NCBI GenBank assembly: GCA_964353255.1
Contig: CAYGVJ010000004.1
Location: 1-64,000, forward strand
Origin: VFZS01 sp964353255
Lineage (GTDB): Bacteria > Acidobacteriota > Terriglobia > Bryobacterales > Bryobacteraceae
Length of the DNA stretch: 64,000 bases
Reading direction: 5' to 3'
Part shown: piece by piece, positions 36,444 through 45,795 of the stretch
How positions within the stretch are numbered: position 1 is the stretch's first letter
Layout of the letters: every line of letters begins with the position of its first letter
The notes under the pieces: generated by a model
The model's input: only the letters and a program-made list of their open reading frames with translations
Databases searched by the model: none
Told to the model about the DNA's origin: nothing
Position numbers and translations under genes: made by a program

Positions 36444-36509
36444 CGTCGAGACTCGTCTCGACGCCCGAGCGCCGGCACAAGTGCCGGCGCGGCAAGCTGG
36501 AGAGCTTGC
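36444..36509. repeat. Three consecutive perfect hairpins between clpV and vgrG
   Basis: Arms are CGTCGAGAC/GTCTCGACG (36444-36463), CGCCGGCAC/GTGCCGGCG (36470-36489) and GCAAGCT/AGCTTGC (36492-36509), with loops of 2-4 bases. They fill the 125-base clpV-vgrG gap. They may act as a processing or attenuation site that sets vgrG expression apart, or be dispersed palindromes. Confidence 0.7.
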
Positions 36510-36521
36510 GCCACGGTGAAC

Positions 36522-39137
36522 CTAGCTGTACGCGAACGATCCGTCGGCGGCCACGCCGACCCGGATCGAAGTCAGTTTTTCGCCCGCCGCCATCAGCCCC
36601 AGCAACCGCCGGGAGATTTCCGGCAGCAGCGTGTTGGTCAGGATGTTGTCCACGTTGCGAGCGCCGCTTTCGACTTCCGTGCAGCGCCGCGCCACCTCGT
36701 CCACCAGCGCCTGATCGTAAAGCAGATCGACCTTATGGTTCTCCTGCAAGCGGCGCCGGACCTTGCCCAGCTTTAGCTCGATGATCTTCTTCATGGCCTC
36801 ATCCCGGATGGGGTAGTAGGGGATGATGACCAGGCGGCCCAGAAAGGCCGGCTTGAAAATCTTGTTCAACTCCGGCTTGAGCACCCGCACCAGCGCCTGC
36901 GCCGTGGGCATGGTATCGGGGTCGGCGCACAGCTTCATCATGGCGTCGGTGGCGGCGTTGGTGGTCAGGATGATGATGTTGTTCTTGAAGTCGATTTCCC
37001 GGCCCTCCCCGTCCTCCATCATGCCCTTGTCGAAGACCTGGTAGAAGAGTTCCAGCACATCGGGGTGAGCTTTCTCGACCTCGTCCAGCAGGACCACCGA
37101 ATAGGGCCGCCGGCGCACGGCCTCGGTCAGCACGCCGCCCTCGCCGTAGCCCACGTAGCCCGGCGGCGAGCCCTTCAGCGTCGAGACCGTATGGGGCTCC
37201 TGGAACTCCGACATGTTGATGGTGATCAGGTTGCGCTCGCCGCCGTAGAGTTGGTCGGAGAGCGCCAGGGCGGTCTCGGTCTTGCCCACGCCGCTCGGTC
37301 CGATCAGCAAGAAGACACCCACCGGCTTGTTGGGGTCTTCAAGGCTGGCGCGCGAAGCCAGGATGCGCTGGGAGATCATCTCCAGAGCGTGGTTCTGCCC
37401 GATGACCCGCTGGCCCAGGTAGGACGGAAGGTCCAGAACCGTGGAGATCTCGTCCTTGAGCATCTTGCCCACCGGGATACCCGTCCAGGCGGAGACGACT
37501 TCGCTGACTATCTGGCCGTCCACACAGACGCGGATCAGGGGCGCATCGCCCTGAAGAGCTTCCAGTTCGGCGTCCAGTTTCGCCAGTTCGGCGCGCATGG
37601 TCTCTGGCTCGGGCGGCGCCGTCTCAAGCTGCTGCCGCAACTCGCGGATGTGGGCCACCAGATCGGCCTCCTTCTGGAACCGCTCACGCAGGGCCGCCAG
37701 GCGCGCTTCGACCTCCACTTTCCGCGTGGCGATGTGCGCCAGGCGCTCGCTGTGGTCGGCCCCCACGGCTTGCTCGCGCTCCAGGATGCGCGCCTGCACG
37801 GCCAAGTCGTCCAACTCGCGCGTGGCGTCCTCGATGGGCGGCGGCGTAGAACTCTGTCCCAGGGCCAGGCGAGCGCAGGCCGTGTCCAGCACGCTGACGG
37901 CCTTGTCGGGGAGCTGGCGCCCGGCCAGGTAGCGGTGGGAGAACCGCACCGCCCCCGACACGCCGGCGTCCAGGATGCGCACGCTGTGGTGTTTCTCCAG
38001 CGAGGGCATGATGCCGCGCAGCATCACCATGCACTGCGTCTCGGTGGGCTCGTCCACTTTCACCACCTGGAAGCGGCGCGCCAGCGCGGCGTCTTTCTCG
38101 AAGTACTTCTTGTACTCCGACCAGGTGGTGGCGGCGATGGTGCGCAACTCGCCGCGCGCCAGCGCGGGCTTCAGCAGGTTGGCGGCGTCGCTGCCGCCGG
38201 CCTGCCCGCCGGCGCCGATCATGGTGTGGGCCTCGTCGATGAACAGGATGATGGGAGTGGGTGAAGCCTTGATCTCCTCGATCAGCCCCTTGAGCCGGTT
38301 CTCGAACTCGCCCTTGATGCCCGCGCCGGCCTGGAGCAGGGCCAGATCCAGCGTGCGAATGATCGCGTTCTGAAGCGGCGGGGGGACGTCCCCCTTGGCC
38401 ACCCGCAAGGCGAAGCCCTCGACCACGGCGGTCTTGCCCACACCAGCTTCGCCCGTCAGGATGGGATTGTTCTGGCGGCGGCGCATCAGGATGTCGATGA
38501 TCTGGCGGATCTCCTGGTCGCGCCCGAGCACCGGGTCGATTTTGCCGGCCTTGGCGTTAGCCGTCAGGTTAACGGTGAACTGGTCCAGGTTGGCCGTTTT
38601 GCCGGGCGCCACGCGCGGCCGCTCGCCGGGCGCCGCGGCTTCCGCCGGCGCGGTGAGGATCTCTTCGGGCGAGCCGGCCAGGATGGCGGCGAAGTCCTTG
38701 CGCAGGCTCTCCGGTTGTATCTTCTGGAACTCGCGGCTGACCTCGCGCATCAGGCGGGCCAGATCGTCGGTGGCGAGCAGCGCCAGGATGGTGAACCCGG
38801 TGCGGATCTCGCCGGCGCTGAAGTCAAGGGAGCCGATGGTCCAGGCCTCCGTCAGCATCTTGAACAGACCCGGGCTGAAGTTCGGCGTCCGGGCGTTGCC
38901 CCGCTTGAGCTTGTCCAGGCTGCGGGTCAGCTCGGCGGAGAAGCGCGAGCGGTCCACCCCGAAGTGCCGCTGGATGCGGCTGAAGTCGCAGTCGGTCTGG
39001 TCCATCAGCTTCATCAGGTAGTGCTCGACCTCGATGTCGTAGTGCGTCTGAGCCAGGCAGAATCCCGCCGCCGCCTCGACCGTGTTGCGAGTCGTGTCAT
39101 TCAGTTTCCCGACCAGGGATTTCAGGTTGGCGCTCAT
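36522..39137 (-). CDS. clpV: T6SS sheath-disassembly ATPase ClpV (TssH)
   Basis: 871 residues, a ClpB-like double AAA+ ATPase. N-terminal helical domain with MSANLKSLVGKLNDTTRN. First ATPase: Walker A LTGEAGVGKTAVVEG, Walker B PIILFIDEAHTMIGAG. The middle coiled-coil is short compared with ClpB. Second ATPase: Walker A IGPSGVGKTETALAL, Walker B YSVVLLDEVEKAHPDVLE, pore loop GSPPGYVGYGEGG. The N-terminus and locus position support ClpV rather than a chaperone ClpB. It recycles contracted TssBC sheath. Confidence 0.96.
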   Translation of the reverse strand: MSANLKSLVGKLNDTTRNTVEAAAGFCLAQTHYDIEVEHYLMKLMDQTDCDFSRIQRHFGVDRSRFSAELTRSLDKLKRGNARTPNFSPGLFKMLTEAWTIGSLDFSAGEIRTGFTILALLATDDLARLMREVSREFQKIQPESLRKDFAAILAGSPEEILTAPAEAAAPGERPRVAPGKTANLDQFTVNLTANAKAGKIDPVLGRDQEIRQIIDILMRRRQNNPILTGEAGVGKTAVVEGFALRVAKGDVPPPLQNAIIRTLDLALLQAGAGIKGEFENRLKGLIEEIKASPTPIILFIDEAHTMIGAGGQAGGSDAANLLKPALARGELRTIAATTWSEYKKYFEKDAALARRFQVVKVDEPTETQCMVMLRGIMPSLEKHHSVRILDAGVSGAVRFSHRYLAGRQLPDKAVSVLDTACARLALGQSSTPPPIEDATRELDDLAVQARILEREQAVGADHSERLAHIATRKVEVEARLAALRERFQKEADLVAHIRELRQQLETAPPEPETMRAELAKLDAELEALQGDAPLIRVCVDGQIVSEVVSAWTGIPVGKMLKDEISTVLDLPSYLGQRVIGQNHALEMISQRILASRASLEDPNKPVGVFLLIGPSGVGKTETALALSDQLYGGERNLITINMSEFQEPHTVSTLKGSPPGYVGYGEGGVLTEAVRRRPYSVVLLDEVEKAHPDVLELFYQVFDKGMMEDGEGREIDFKNNIIILTTNAATDAMMKLCADPDTMPTAQALVRVLKPELNKIFKPAFLGRLVIIPYYPIRDEAMKKIIELKLGKVRRRLQENHKVDLLYDQALVDEVARRCTEVESGARNVDNILTNTLLPEISRRLLGLMAAGEKLTSIRVGVAADGSFAYS

Positions 39138-39150
39138 AGATCGTCCTCGA

Positions 39151-40185
39151 CTAAAGCCTCAGAATCGTATCTTCCGGGTTCCGGCTCATGCCGACGGTCC
39201 TCACCCAGCTTACCCAGCCCAGCACCGGCGCCACCTCGTCTTCCGCCCCCAGTTCGAGGCGGGGGACCTCCTCCCGCTTTAGCACAAGCTGCGCCTCGAA
39301 GTCCACCTCGCAGGAGAAGAAGCGGGTCAGCGCGCGCAAGGGCTGGTAGGCCGTGCCGGTGGGCAGGAAATCGCGGTACTCCTCCAGGGTCAGCGGGCCC
39401 AGCCGGATGCGCACCCGGGACTGCTCGTCCCAAACCTCGTCGCCCACCACCACGCCGAAACCCAGGCGCTCGGCATCGTCGCGGCGCTCCTCCAGCCAGC
39501 ACTGGTTGGGGCGCTCCAGAGCGAACCAGGCCCCCGCGAACTGCTCGATGACCACGGGGACGCCGAAATAGTCCTCCAGGATCTGGCGCAGGGCCAAAGC
39601 CGACCGCGGATGCTGGGCCAGCAAGCCGGCATAGTAGAGGAGCGCGTCGTCGGCGACCGCCTGCCGGTCCTGGAGCCCCCGGGTGCCCAGCCCGATCAGG
39701 TCCAGCAAGTAATGCGAGAACTGGTCCCGCCCGCCGCGCTCGTACGGCACCGTGAAGCGGTACTTCTCCCAAGCCTGGTAGAAGAGCGAAATGGCGCGGT
39801 GGTTGAAGATGTCCAGGAAATCACGCAGAGCGGTGTCGCGGGCGCGCACGCGCTCCTGAACCAAGTTGGTGTACCACAGGGGCAGCACGCCCAGCGGGCC
39901 GATCAGCCCCATGAAGTTGACCACCATGCGCGGGGGCAGGGCGCCCTCGGCGGGCAACAACTCCTGGATCTCGCTGGCCGGGAAAGCGGCCGAAGGATGG
40001 GCGCTGAACCGGACCGCTTCGGCGGCAGGGTCGGCGAACCGGCCCACCGGCTGGCGCTCGGGCGCAAGCTTCTCCAGGAGCCGCACGGCCTCGAAGAACT
40101 CGAAGACGAAGGGCTCTTGGTAAAGCCGCCGCTCGAGGTGCCGCTCGGCTACAGCAGACTCGACTGACCCGCCCTCGGGGCCCAT
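39151..40185 (-). CDS. tssG: T6SS baseplate protein TssG
   Basis: ATG at 40185, overlapping the tssF 3' end by 37 bp; 344 residues, normal for the family. N-terminal FVFEFFEAVRLLEKLAPERQPVG and VRFSAHPSAAFPASEIQEL, then MVVNFMGLIGPLGVLPLWYTN, LRDFLDIFNHRAISLFYQAWEKY and a C-terminal LTLEEYRDFLPTG. With TssF and TssE it forms the baseplate wedge. The frame is open upstream of this ATG but that part reads tssF DNA in another frame. Confidence 0.94.
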   Translation of the reverse strand: MGPEGGSVESAVAERHLERRLYQEPFVFEFFEAVRLLEKLAPERQPVGRFADPAAEAVRFSAHPSAAFPASEIQELLPAEGALPPRMVVNFMGLIGPLGVLPLWYTNLVQERVRARDTALRDFLDIFNHRAISLFYQAWEKYRFTVPYERGGRDQFSHYLLDLIGLGTRGLQDRQAVADDALLYYAGLLAQHPRSALALRQILEDYFGVPVVIEQFAGAWFALERPNQCWLEERRDDAERLGFGVVVGDEVWDEQSRVRIRLGPLTLEEYRDFLPTGTAYQPLRALTRFFSCEVDFEAQLVLKREEVPRLELGAEDEVAPVLGWVSWVRTVGMSRNPEDTILRL

Positions 40186-42038
40186 TGCCGGAGCGCCTCC
40201 TTCCTCTGCTGGGTGCTGACCACAAGCTGGCTGAAGCTGTTCAGCGAGGCATACAGGCCCAGGAAATACTCCAGCACGCTGGCAAACAGGTAGACGCCGC
40301 CGCCCACGAACTGGTCCTCGTCGAAGAGCATCTCCACGCGGGTTCCCCGCACGAAGCAAATACCGTTCTCGGAGACCACCCGCGCAAAGTGCGGGCGGCT
40401 TTCCAGCTTCAAGATGCCCTGAATCTGCTTCTCCAGGTAAACCGAGTCGGTGAAGTTGTACAGTCGCAGAATCTCCTGCAAGGCCTCTTTGCCTTCGCCG
40501 ACCAGCGACAGGTAGTTCAGCGAGAGCTGCGAGATCAAGCGCCACAGCGTGCTGCGGCCGAGCGGCGGGCGCAAGGTGGCGGTCGGCTTCCGGAGCGCGA
40601 CGATGCGCCTGATCGTGGGCATGCCTTCCAGCTCGAAGTCCCCGGCCTCGCTTCCGAAGGGCAGCCGCGCGGGCAGGTCGCGGTTCGAGCACAGACAGCG
40701 GACCGTCAGAGTCTCACCCTGTCCCCGGGCGGCGCGCCCCGCCAGGTCCACCAGCGACAGGGAGACCTCCGTGCCCTCGTCGGGCCGTCCTGGGGAGCTG
40801 CGGCGTTCGGCACCCCCGCCCTCGCCGCCTTCAGCCGCCAGCCCCGCCGCGGGCCGGCGCCTGAGGTAGTAGAAGGTCTGCCCCCGCGGCCGGCCGCCCG
40901 GAGTGTGCCGGAACGAGTACAGGGGCTCCAAGTGCGTGACCTCCGGCGACTGCGGGCTCCCGCTGACGACCTCATCGACGGAGATGATCTCCAGGCCGTG
41001 GCGACGGCGCACGTCGGGCACCACCCGGTACTCGTGGCGCACCTGCTCGAGCAGTATAGGCTCGGCCGTGTGGGGGAACACGTTGATCACCGGGCAGCAG
41101 TCCAGCCGCAGGGCCTTGGCGGAGACGCCCGCTTCCAGCAGTTGCTGGCGGTCGCTGCGCTCGAAGGGGGCGATCAGGAAGATAAACTCGGCGCGTTCCT
41201 GAAAGCCTGCCGCGGCTAACTGCTCCAGGCCGCTCAGCTCGAGGAAAAAGAACTTCTCGGGAAAACTGAAATACTCCTGGAGCAAGCGGTAGCCGAGAAA
41301 AGAGCGCCGGGGATAGGGCAGCATTCCCTCCTCTTCGGCAAAGCCGGCCGGTCGGAGAGCCTCGGGGGGCAACTGGAGAAGGCGCCGGCGGGATGCGGGG
41401 TCCCGGACGAGAATGCGGACGCAGTTGTTCGAGAGCAGCTCGTAGAGAGTGTGGACCAGGTTGCTTTCGCCGTGCAAATAGAAGCGCAGAGAGCGCAACT
41501 CCAGCTTGCTGAAGAGCACATCCGGCAGGCACTGAAGCTGGACCCGCAGGGCGGCCGCCGCCTCCGGGGCGCGCAAGGGCGGTTCCAGGCGGTCCGGGGT
41601 CTTCCAGGCGGCCTCGGCCAGCGTCAGCGGCCACAAGGTGGTCTCATAGCAGGTGCGGAACTTGCAGGGCACGCCATCGACCGGGCGCGAGTACAAGGTC
41701 GCCCCCCGCGGGATGCGCAAGCCGGTGGCCAGCTTGCCCTGCTCGGGGTCCACGTGAAACTCCGCGATCGACATGGAGGGTAACGGCCGGATGTAGTGGG
41801 GGTAGACCACGCCCAGCAGCGCCTCAGTGATCTCCGGGAACTCGTCGTCGATCTTGAGGTGGACCCTGGCGGCGAGGAAGGCAAAGGCTTCCACCAGGCG
41901 CTCGACGTGGGGATCCGGCGGGTCCGCCCCGAGTTGGAGCCGAGCGGCAATCTTGGGATACTTCTCGGCGAACTCCGCCCCCAGGCGACGCAGGAAGGTC
42001 AGCTCGCGCTCGTAGTACTCCAGCAGGTCATCCCGCAT
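40149..42038 (-). CDS. tssF: T6SS baseplate protein TssF
   Basis: ATG at 42038 behind AAGGAGCG gives 629 residues. The N-terminus is the family hallmark MRDDLLEYYERELTFLRRLG with EFAEKYPKIAARL and DPHVERLVEAFAFLAARVHLK. PHYIRPLPSMSIAEF and GATLYSRPVDG follow. The C-terminus has VEMLFDEDQFVGGGVYLFASVLEYFLGLYASLNSF. TssF dimers pair with TssG in the wedge. It is co-directional with tssE upstream and tssG downstream. Confidence 0.95.
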   Translation of the reverse strand: MRDDLLEYYERELTFLRRLGAEFAEKYPKIAARLQLGADPPDPHVERLVEAFAFLAARVHLKIDDEFPEITEALLGVVYPHYIRPLPSMSIAEFHVDPEQGKLATGLRIPRGATLYSRPVDGVPCKFRTCYETTLWPLTLAEAAWKTPDRLEPPLRAPEAAAALRVQLQCLPDVLFSKLELRSLRFYLHGESNLVHTLYELLSNNCVRILVRDPASRRRLLQLPPEALRPAGFAEEEGMLPYPRRSFLGYRLLQEYFSFPEKFFFLELSGLEQLAAAGFQERAEFIFLIAPFERSDRQQLLEAGVSAKALRLDCCPVINVFPHTAEPILLEQVRHEYRVVPDVRRRHGLEIISVDEVVSGSPQSPEVTHLEPLYSFRHTPGGRPRGQTFYYLRRRPAAGLAAEGGEGGGAERRSSPGRPDEGTEVSLSLVDLAGRAARGQGETLTVRCLCSNRDLPARLPFGSEAGDFELEGMPTIRRIVALRKPTATLRPPLGRSTLWRLISQLSLNYLSLVGEGKEALQEILRLYNFTDSVYLEKQIQGILKLESRPHFARVVSENGICFVRGTRVEMLFDEDQFVGGGVYLFASVLEYFLGLYASLNSFSQLVVSTQQRKEALRQWAPRAGQSSLL

Positions 42039-42106
42039 CGGCACGCGCTCCTTCAATCAAGTGCTGTACCCCAGAATGCGACAAGTCAGGAGACTTATCC
42101 TACTGA

Positions 42107-42589
42107 TCATCCCTTTATTTCGTACTGCCCGCTGGCCAGTTCCAGAACCGTGTCGAAGGAGATCCTCTCCGGCGCCGGGTCCAGGCGCAACAAACCCTGA
42201 ATCTGAAAGCGCAGCGCGTGCGTCGGACCGGCCGCCGACTCCATGCTGACCCGCACGCTATGGATGCGGGGCTCGAAAGTGGTCACCGCGGATTCCAGCA
42301 AACGCAGCAGGCGGTTCCGGTCGGCGGTCGAGCGCACCGCGAACGAAGTGACGTCCGGCAAGCCGTAGCAGTAGAGCGAGCCTTCCAGCTCGCCCGGACC
42401 GCCCGGCGGGCTTTCCGGATCCCGGCGCGTATTCAGCAGGCATTCCAGGTCGCGCTTCACCCCTTCCTTCAGTTGCCGCAGAGTCCTGGCGCGAGAGGGG
42501 GCGGGATCCGTGGGCGCCTTGGGCTCCGTGTCGATCAGCCGGTCCAGAACCGAGACCGTGATGGTGAGTTCCGGCTGGGAGCGGGGCAT
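42107..42589 (-). CDS. tssE: T6SS baseplate protein TssE (gp25-like)
   Basis: 160 residues, 3 bp after tssA. Begins with ITVSVLDRLIDTEP and continues LRQLKEGVKRDLECLLNTRRD, the typical TssE/gp25 start. Then YGLPDVTSF and FEPRIHSVRV, followed by a final strand region FDTVLELASGQYEIKG. It is the hub that seeds sheath polymerisation. Confidence 0.93.
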   Translation of the reverse strand: MPRSQPELTITVSVLDRLIDTEPKAPTDPAPSRARTLRQLKEGVKRDLECLLNTRRDPESPPGGPGELEGSLYCYGLPDVTSFAVRSTADRNRLLRLLESAVTTFEPRIHSVRVSMESAAGPTHALRFQIQGLLRLDPAPERISFDTVLELASGQYEIKG

Positions 42590-42592
42590 GGC

Positions 42593-44368
42593 TTATTTCG
42601 AGCAGGCCAGCGCCTGAACGGGATCCAGGCGGCAAATCCAGGCGTAGATCTTCTGCTTCTGCTCGCCGCTCAGCCCCAGCTTGTTGATCGCGCGGAGCAG
42701 CAACGCGAGCACATGCGCGACCATGTCCGCAGCCTCCCACTCCTCCAGGCGCCGCCGCTCGATCTCCGCCGCCAGCTCTTCCAGAATCGGGTAGGCGACC
42801 GCCTCCAGCCCGGCGCCCAGACAGATCTGCGCCATCTGGACCTTCCTTTGGAAACGGGCCCGGCCGGAGCGCGCCTGCGCGGCCTCGCGCGCCAGGATCT
42901 GGATGGCCTCCTGGGGGCGCCCATCGCGCGCCGCCTCGACCGCCATGTCGTAGGCATCAGCGGCCACGGCGCCCTCACCCGGCGCGGCCGGGCGCGACTC
43001 GCCGGGCGGAGCAGCCCCGAAGAGCGGCTGGGGCGGCTGGGCCAGTCCTCGCAGCCAGGTCTGGGTCTCGGCGTTGGCCGTGGGTGTGTCGTCGCTCAAG
43101 GTCCACTGGGGTAGTTGCGGCAAGTCCGACAGCAGGGCCTTCAGCTCCGACCGGATGCCTGTGGCAATGGGATCGTAGTAACTGCCCAGCTCCTCGCAGG
43201 CCTTGACCACGTATCTTTGCAGATCCAGCCAGGCGCGGCCGCAGGGGCCGCCCATAGCATTCTCGGCGGCCTCGAGCACCTCCTGCCAGGAGCCGTCGCG
43301 GGCCAGGCTCTTCAATTGCTGGCGGACCTCGGTGGGCGGCGGTTCAAGCAACGCCGGGTCCGGCTCGGCGCCCCCGGCGCGCAACTCACCCCAGCGCAGC
43401 CCGCGCAGCATGAGATACGGGGCCGGACCGTAGGAATCCTGCTGGCGCAGGTAGCGCGCGGCGACGGCCACGCGCTCGAGAGCATCCTCGCGGTCCGCCG
43501 GCTCGACACCCACCCCCTTCCGTCGCGCCACCCTGGCCGGGGCGCCAGGCGCCGCCTCGGGCTCCTCCAGAACCTCCGGCTCCTCCTCTACCGCCGCTTC
43601 CACCGGCCGCTTCTTGGCAAGCAGCATACGGATGGTCTGCTTGACTTCTTCGAGTGTGTTCCGCAACGGCCCGAAGCTGGGGGCGTAATCTCCGAACTTC
43701 GCCAGGCACAGCTCGTCCAGCGACCGTAGCGCCCCCAGGCAGGCCTCCAGTTGCTCGCCGCGCTGCTGGTAGAAGCTCTCCGGGGTGGCCTGGACCGCCT
43801 CATCAAACTCCTCGGCGGTGGGCTGCTCCTGGCTGACGGCGTCCTCGCGGAGTTGCCGCTTCGCTTCGTCGGCGGCGGCGTCAGCCTCGTAGCCAATCTC
43901 CCGCGAGCGTTTGTAGGTGAACCAATCCAGACCGCTGCGCGTCAGCGGGACGCGCCGGACGGGCTCGTCCAGGCGCGACCCCACCCATTCCAAGGGCGTG
44001 GCGCGCAACTCCAGGTCGCCGTCCTCGATTTCCGGGTAGATCGTGTCCCAAAACCCTTCCAACAAGCCCCGGATCAGCTCCAAGCCGGACTTCAGCCCTG
44101 GGTATCCTTCCAGTCGCAGTACTGCCTCGGCGAGCCAGGCGGCGATCTGTAGGTCTTTGCCCTTGGTGACCAGGGCATCGCCGGCCAGCTTGATCACGAG
44201 CGGGGAATCGGCCTTCTTGAGGTCGAGCTTCCAGATACCCATGTCGCCCGCCGCCTCCTCCTCACGGCGGGCTTCCTTGATCTGGTCGTAGACGGCAGCG
44301 TAGCGCAGGCTCTCGCCGCTGGGGTTGGCTCCCGGAACGGGGTTAAGCAGATCGTCCCTGAGTGGCAT
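42593..44368 (-). CDS. tssA: T6SS protein TssA (ImpA-type)
   Basis: ATG at 44368, 591 residues. The ImpA N-terminal domain reads LLNPVPGANPSGESLRYAAVYDQIKEARR, then LQIAAWLAEAVLRLEGYPGLKSGLELIRGLLEGFWDTIYPE. A variable linker rich in Glu, Pro and Ala follows. The C-terminal ~250 residues are helical (DSYGPAPYLMLRGLRWGELRA, WTLSDDTPTANAETQTWLRG). TssA primes baseplate assembly and tail growth. No obvious membrane helix. Confidence 0.9.
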   Translation of the reverse strand: MPLRDDLLNPVPGANPSGESLRYAAVYDQIKEARREEEAAGDMGIWKLDLKKADSPLVIKLAGDALVTKGKDLQIAAWLAEAVLRLEGYPGLKSGLELIRGLLEGFWDTIYPEIEDGDLELRATPLEWVGSRLDEPVRRVPLTRSGLDWFTYKRSREIGYEADAAADEAKRQLREDAVSQEQPTAEEFDEAVQATPESFYQQRGEQLEACLGALRSLDELCLAKFGDYAPSFGPLRNTLEEVKQTIRMLLAKKRPVEAAVEEEPEVLEEPEAAPGAPARVARRKGVGVEPADREDALERVAVAARYLRQQDSYGPAPYLMLRGLRWGELRAGGAEPDPALLEPPPTEVRQQLKSLARDGSWQEVLEAAENAMGGPCGRAWLDLQRYVVKACEELGSYYDPIATGIRSELKALLSDLPQLPQWTLSDDTPTANAETQTWLRGLAQPPQPLFGAAPPGESRPAAPGEGAVAADAYDMAVEAARDGRPQEAIQILAREAAQARSGRARFQRKVQMAQICLGAGLEAVAYPILEELAAEIERRRLEEWEAADMVAHVLALLLRAINKLGLSGEQKQKIYAWICRLDPVQALACSK

Positions 44369-44394
44369 GACCGTCCACGTTCTCCCCCCGGGTA

Positions 44395-45117
44395 TTAGGC
44401 CGCGGGCGCCGGGGGATTGACCTCCAGGGCGCGCAGCTCCAGCAGCGGGAACTCCTCGCCGTCCACAAGCAAAAGTTTCTGGCCGGCGGGCGCCACCTCG
44501 CCGTCCTCCTGCTCCTCCCATACGGTAGCACGCCCCAAGCGCACCGCCTCGTCGGGGTGGCGCCAGCTCGCCGGGCACAGCGCCGGCAGAAGCACCTCGC
44601 CCAGTTCCCTGCCCTCAAAAGCCGGACCCGTCCGGATCATCGCCGGCAACCACAGCAGATCGCGCAACCGCCGCGGCGGCGCCGCTCGGATGGAGCAAAC
44701 GTGTTCGAGCGGCAGCCACAGATAGCTGCCTGCCACGTAAACCTCCAGCCTGGGCCCCAGCCGGGAATCGGCGTCAGTCAAAGACTCGAACGGTTTCTCG
44801 TTCAGCCGGCCCGAGATGGCGGCGGGCGCCTCGCCAGCGGGGGGACATTCGCGCCGGGCGAACATATCCTGGCGGGTCCGCTCGGCCTGCAAGGCGGCGC
44901 GGTAGAGCAAGGTGCCCATCTCCGCCTGCGGTCCGCCTTGCGCCAGGATGACCAGTTGCTTCTCCGCCCGGTCATAATCGCCGGCGAAACACAGCAATTC
45001 GAACAGAAAAGTGCGGCGTCGGTCGTCGGTGGGGTTGTCGCGCAACTCGGCGCTGAGGGCCTGGATGGCCTCGCTGAGGCGCCCGGCTGCGAATAAGTCT
45101 CGTGCGCTCATGATCAT
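44395..45117 (-). CDS. tagJ: T6SS accessory protein TagJ/ImpE
   Basis: 240 residues from ATG at 45117 (45111 also possible). ImpE features: the opening SARDLFAAGRLSEAIQALSAELRDNPTDDRRRTFLFELLCFAGDYDRAEKQL (TPR-like) and the C-terminal half GSYLWLPLEHVCSI, LRDLLWLPAMIRT, EVLLPALCPASWRHPDEAVRLGR. TagJ binds the sheath protein TssB in the systems that have it. It lies between hcp and tssA. Confidence 0.9.
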   Translation of the reverse strand: MIMSARDLFAAGRLSEAIQALSAELRDNPTDDRRRTFLFELLCFAGDYDRAEKQLVILAQGGPQAEMGTLLYRAALQAERTRQDMFARRECPPAGEAPAAISGRLNEKPFESLTDADSRLGPRLEVYVAGSYLWLPLEHVCSIRAAPPRRLRDLLWLPAMIRTGPAFEGRELGEVLLPALCPASWRHPDEAVRLGRATVWEEQEDGEVAPAGQKLLLVDGEEFPLLELRALEVNPPAPAA

Positions 45118-45207
45118 GCCGCCCGACGAGTGAGTCCGCGCCACCGGCGCACGGAGACACCCACCGCGCCGGGGCGCCGACAGCCAGAAACTAGTCCACA
45201 GCGATCG

Positions 45208-45696
45208 CTAGCCGTGAATCTGCTGCTTCATGTCGTAGAAAGCTTTGATGGCCCCGCCCAGGGTCCCGTCCGGCTTCTGCTCCTTATACTCGATCTCCAC
45301 TTTGGTGAAGTTCAGCGCGATCTGGTCCATGGGAATGACATCGGCGGCGCCGCTGCCGCCAGTCTGATACGAAGAAACCAGCATGTCCGTGAAGGTGACC
45401 TTCAGGTACTCCTGCTGGTCCTTGCCGGCTTTGCGGCAGATCAGGATCGCGTTCTTGATGTGCTCGCCGTTGGCGCAGCACAGCATCAGCTTGGGGCTGG
45501 CCTTGTTCACCCTCATGACGAAATGGAAGTCCTGCATCTGGACCCTGCCGGCGCCCATGCCGCCGCCATGAGCAGCCGTCCCGGTCTGATTCGCTCCCCA
45601 GGAGAACGATTCAATCTCGATCTCGTTCTTGTGCTTGGAATCCTGGCTTTCGCCTTGGATTCCGTCGATCTTCAGGAAATAGTCAACTAAAGCCAT
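45208..45696 (-). CDS. hcp: T6SS inner-tube protein Hcp (TssD)
   Basis: 162 residues. Starts MALVDYFLKIDGIQGESQD and contains IEIESFSWGANQTGT, VQMQDFHFVMRVNKASPKLMLCC and a final strand VEIEYKEQKPDG, the standard Hcp1 fold that builds hexameric rings. Ribosome-binding site GGAGGCG is close to the ATG. Separated from tssC by a 99-bp gap with a strong hairpin, which suits the high expression Hcp needs. Confidence 0.95.
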   Translation of the reverse strand: MALVDYFLKIDGIQGESQDSKHKNEIEIESFSWGANQTGTAAHGGGMGAGRVQMQDFHFVMRVNKASPKLMLCCANGEHIKNAILICRKAGKDQQEYLKVTFTDMLVSSYQTGGSGAADVIPMDQIALNFTKVEIEYKEQKPDGTLGGAIKAFYDMKQQIHG

Positions 45697-45741
45697 CTTT
45701 CAACGCCTCCTCTGCGTAGCTGTAATACTCAGCTTCTGCTC

Positions 45742-45766
45742 GGGGCCGGACTTGCGGTCCGGCCCC
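45742..45766. terminator. Strong GC hairpin between tssC and hcp
   Basis: Perfect 10-bp stem GGGGCCGGAC/GTCCGGCCCC with a 5-base loop, in the tssC-hcp gap. No T-tract follows on the minus strand. It may partially terminate the tssBC transcript or protect an hcp-containing mRNA end. Confidence 0.65.
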
Positions 45767-45795
45767 AGGATCTCAGCATACTCCACTAGCGCAGC

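Noticed and set aside
36522..39137. General chaperone ClpB instead of ClpV
   Set aside because: Location between tssG and vgrG on the same strand, the ClpV-like N-terminus and the reduced middle domain favour ClpV.
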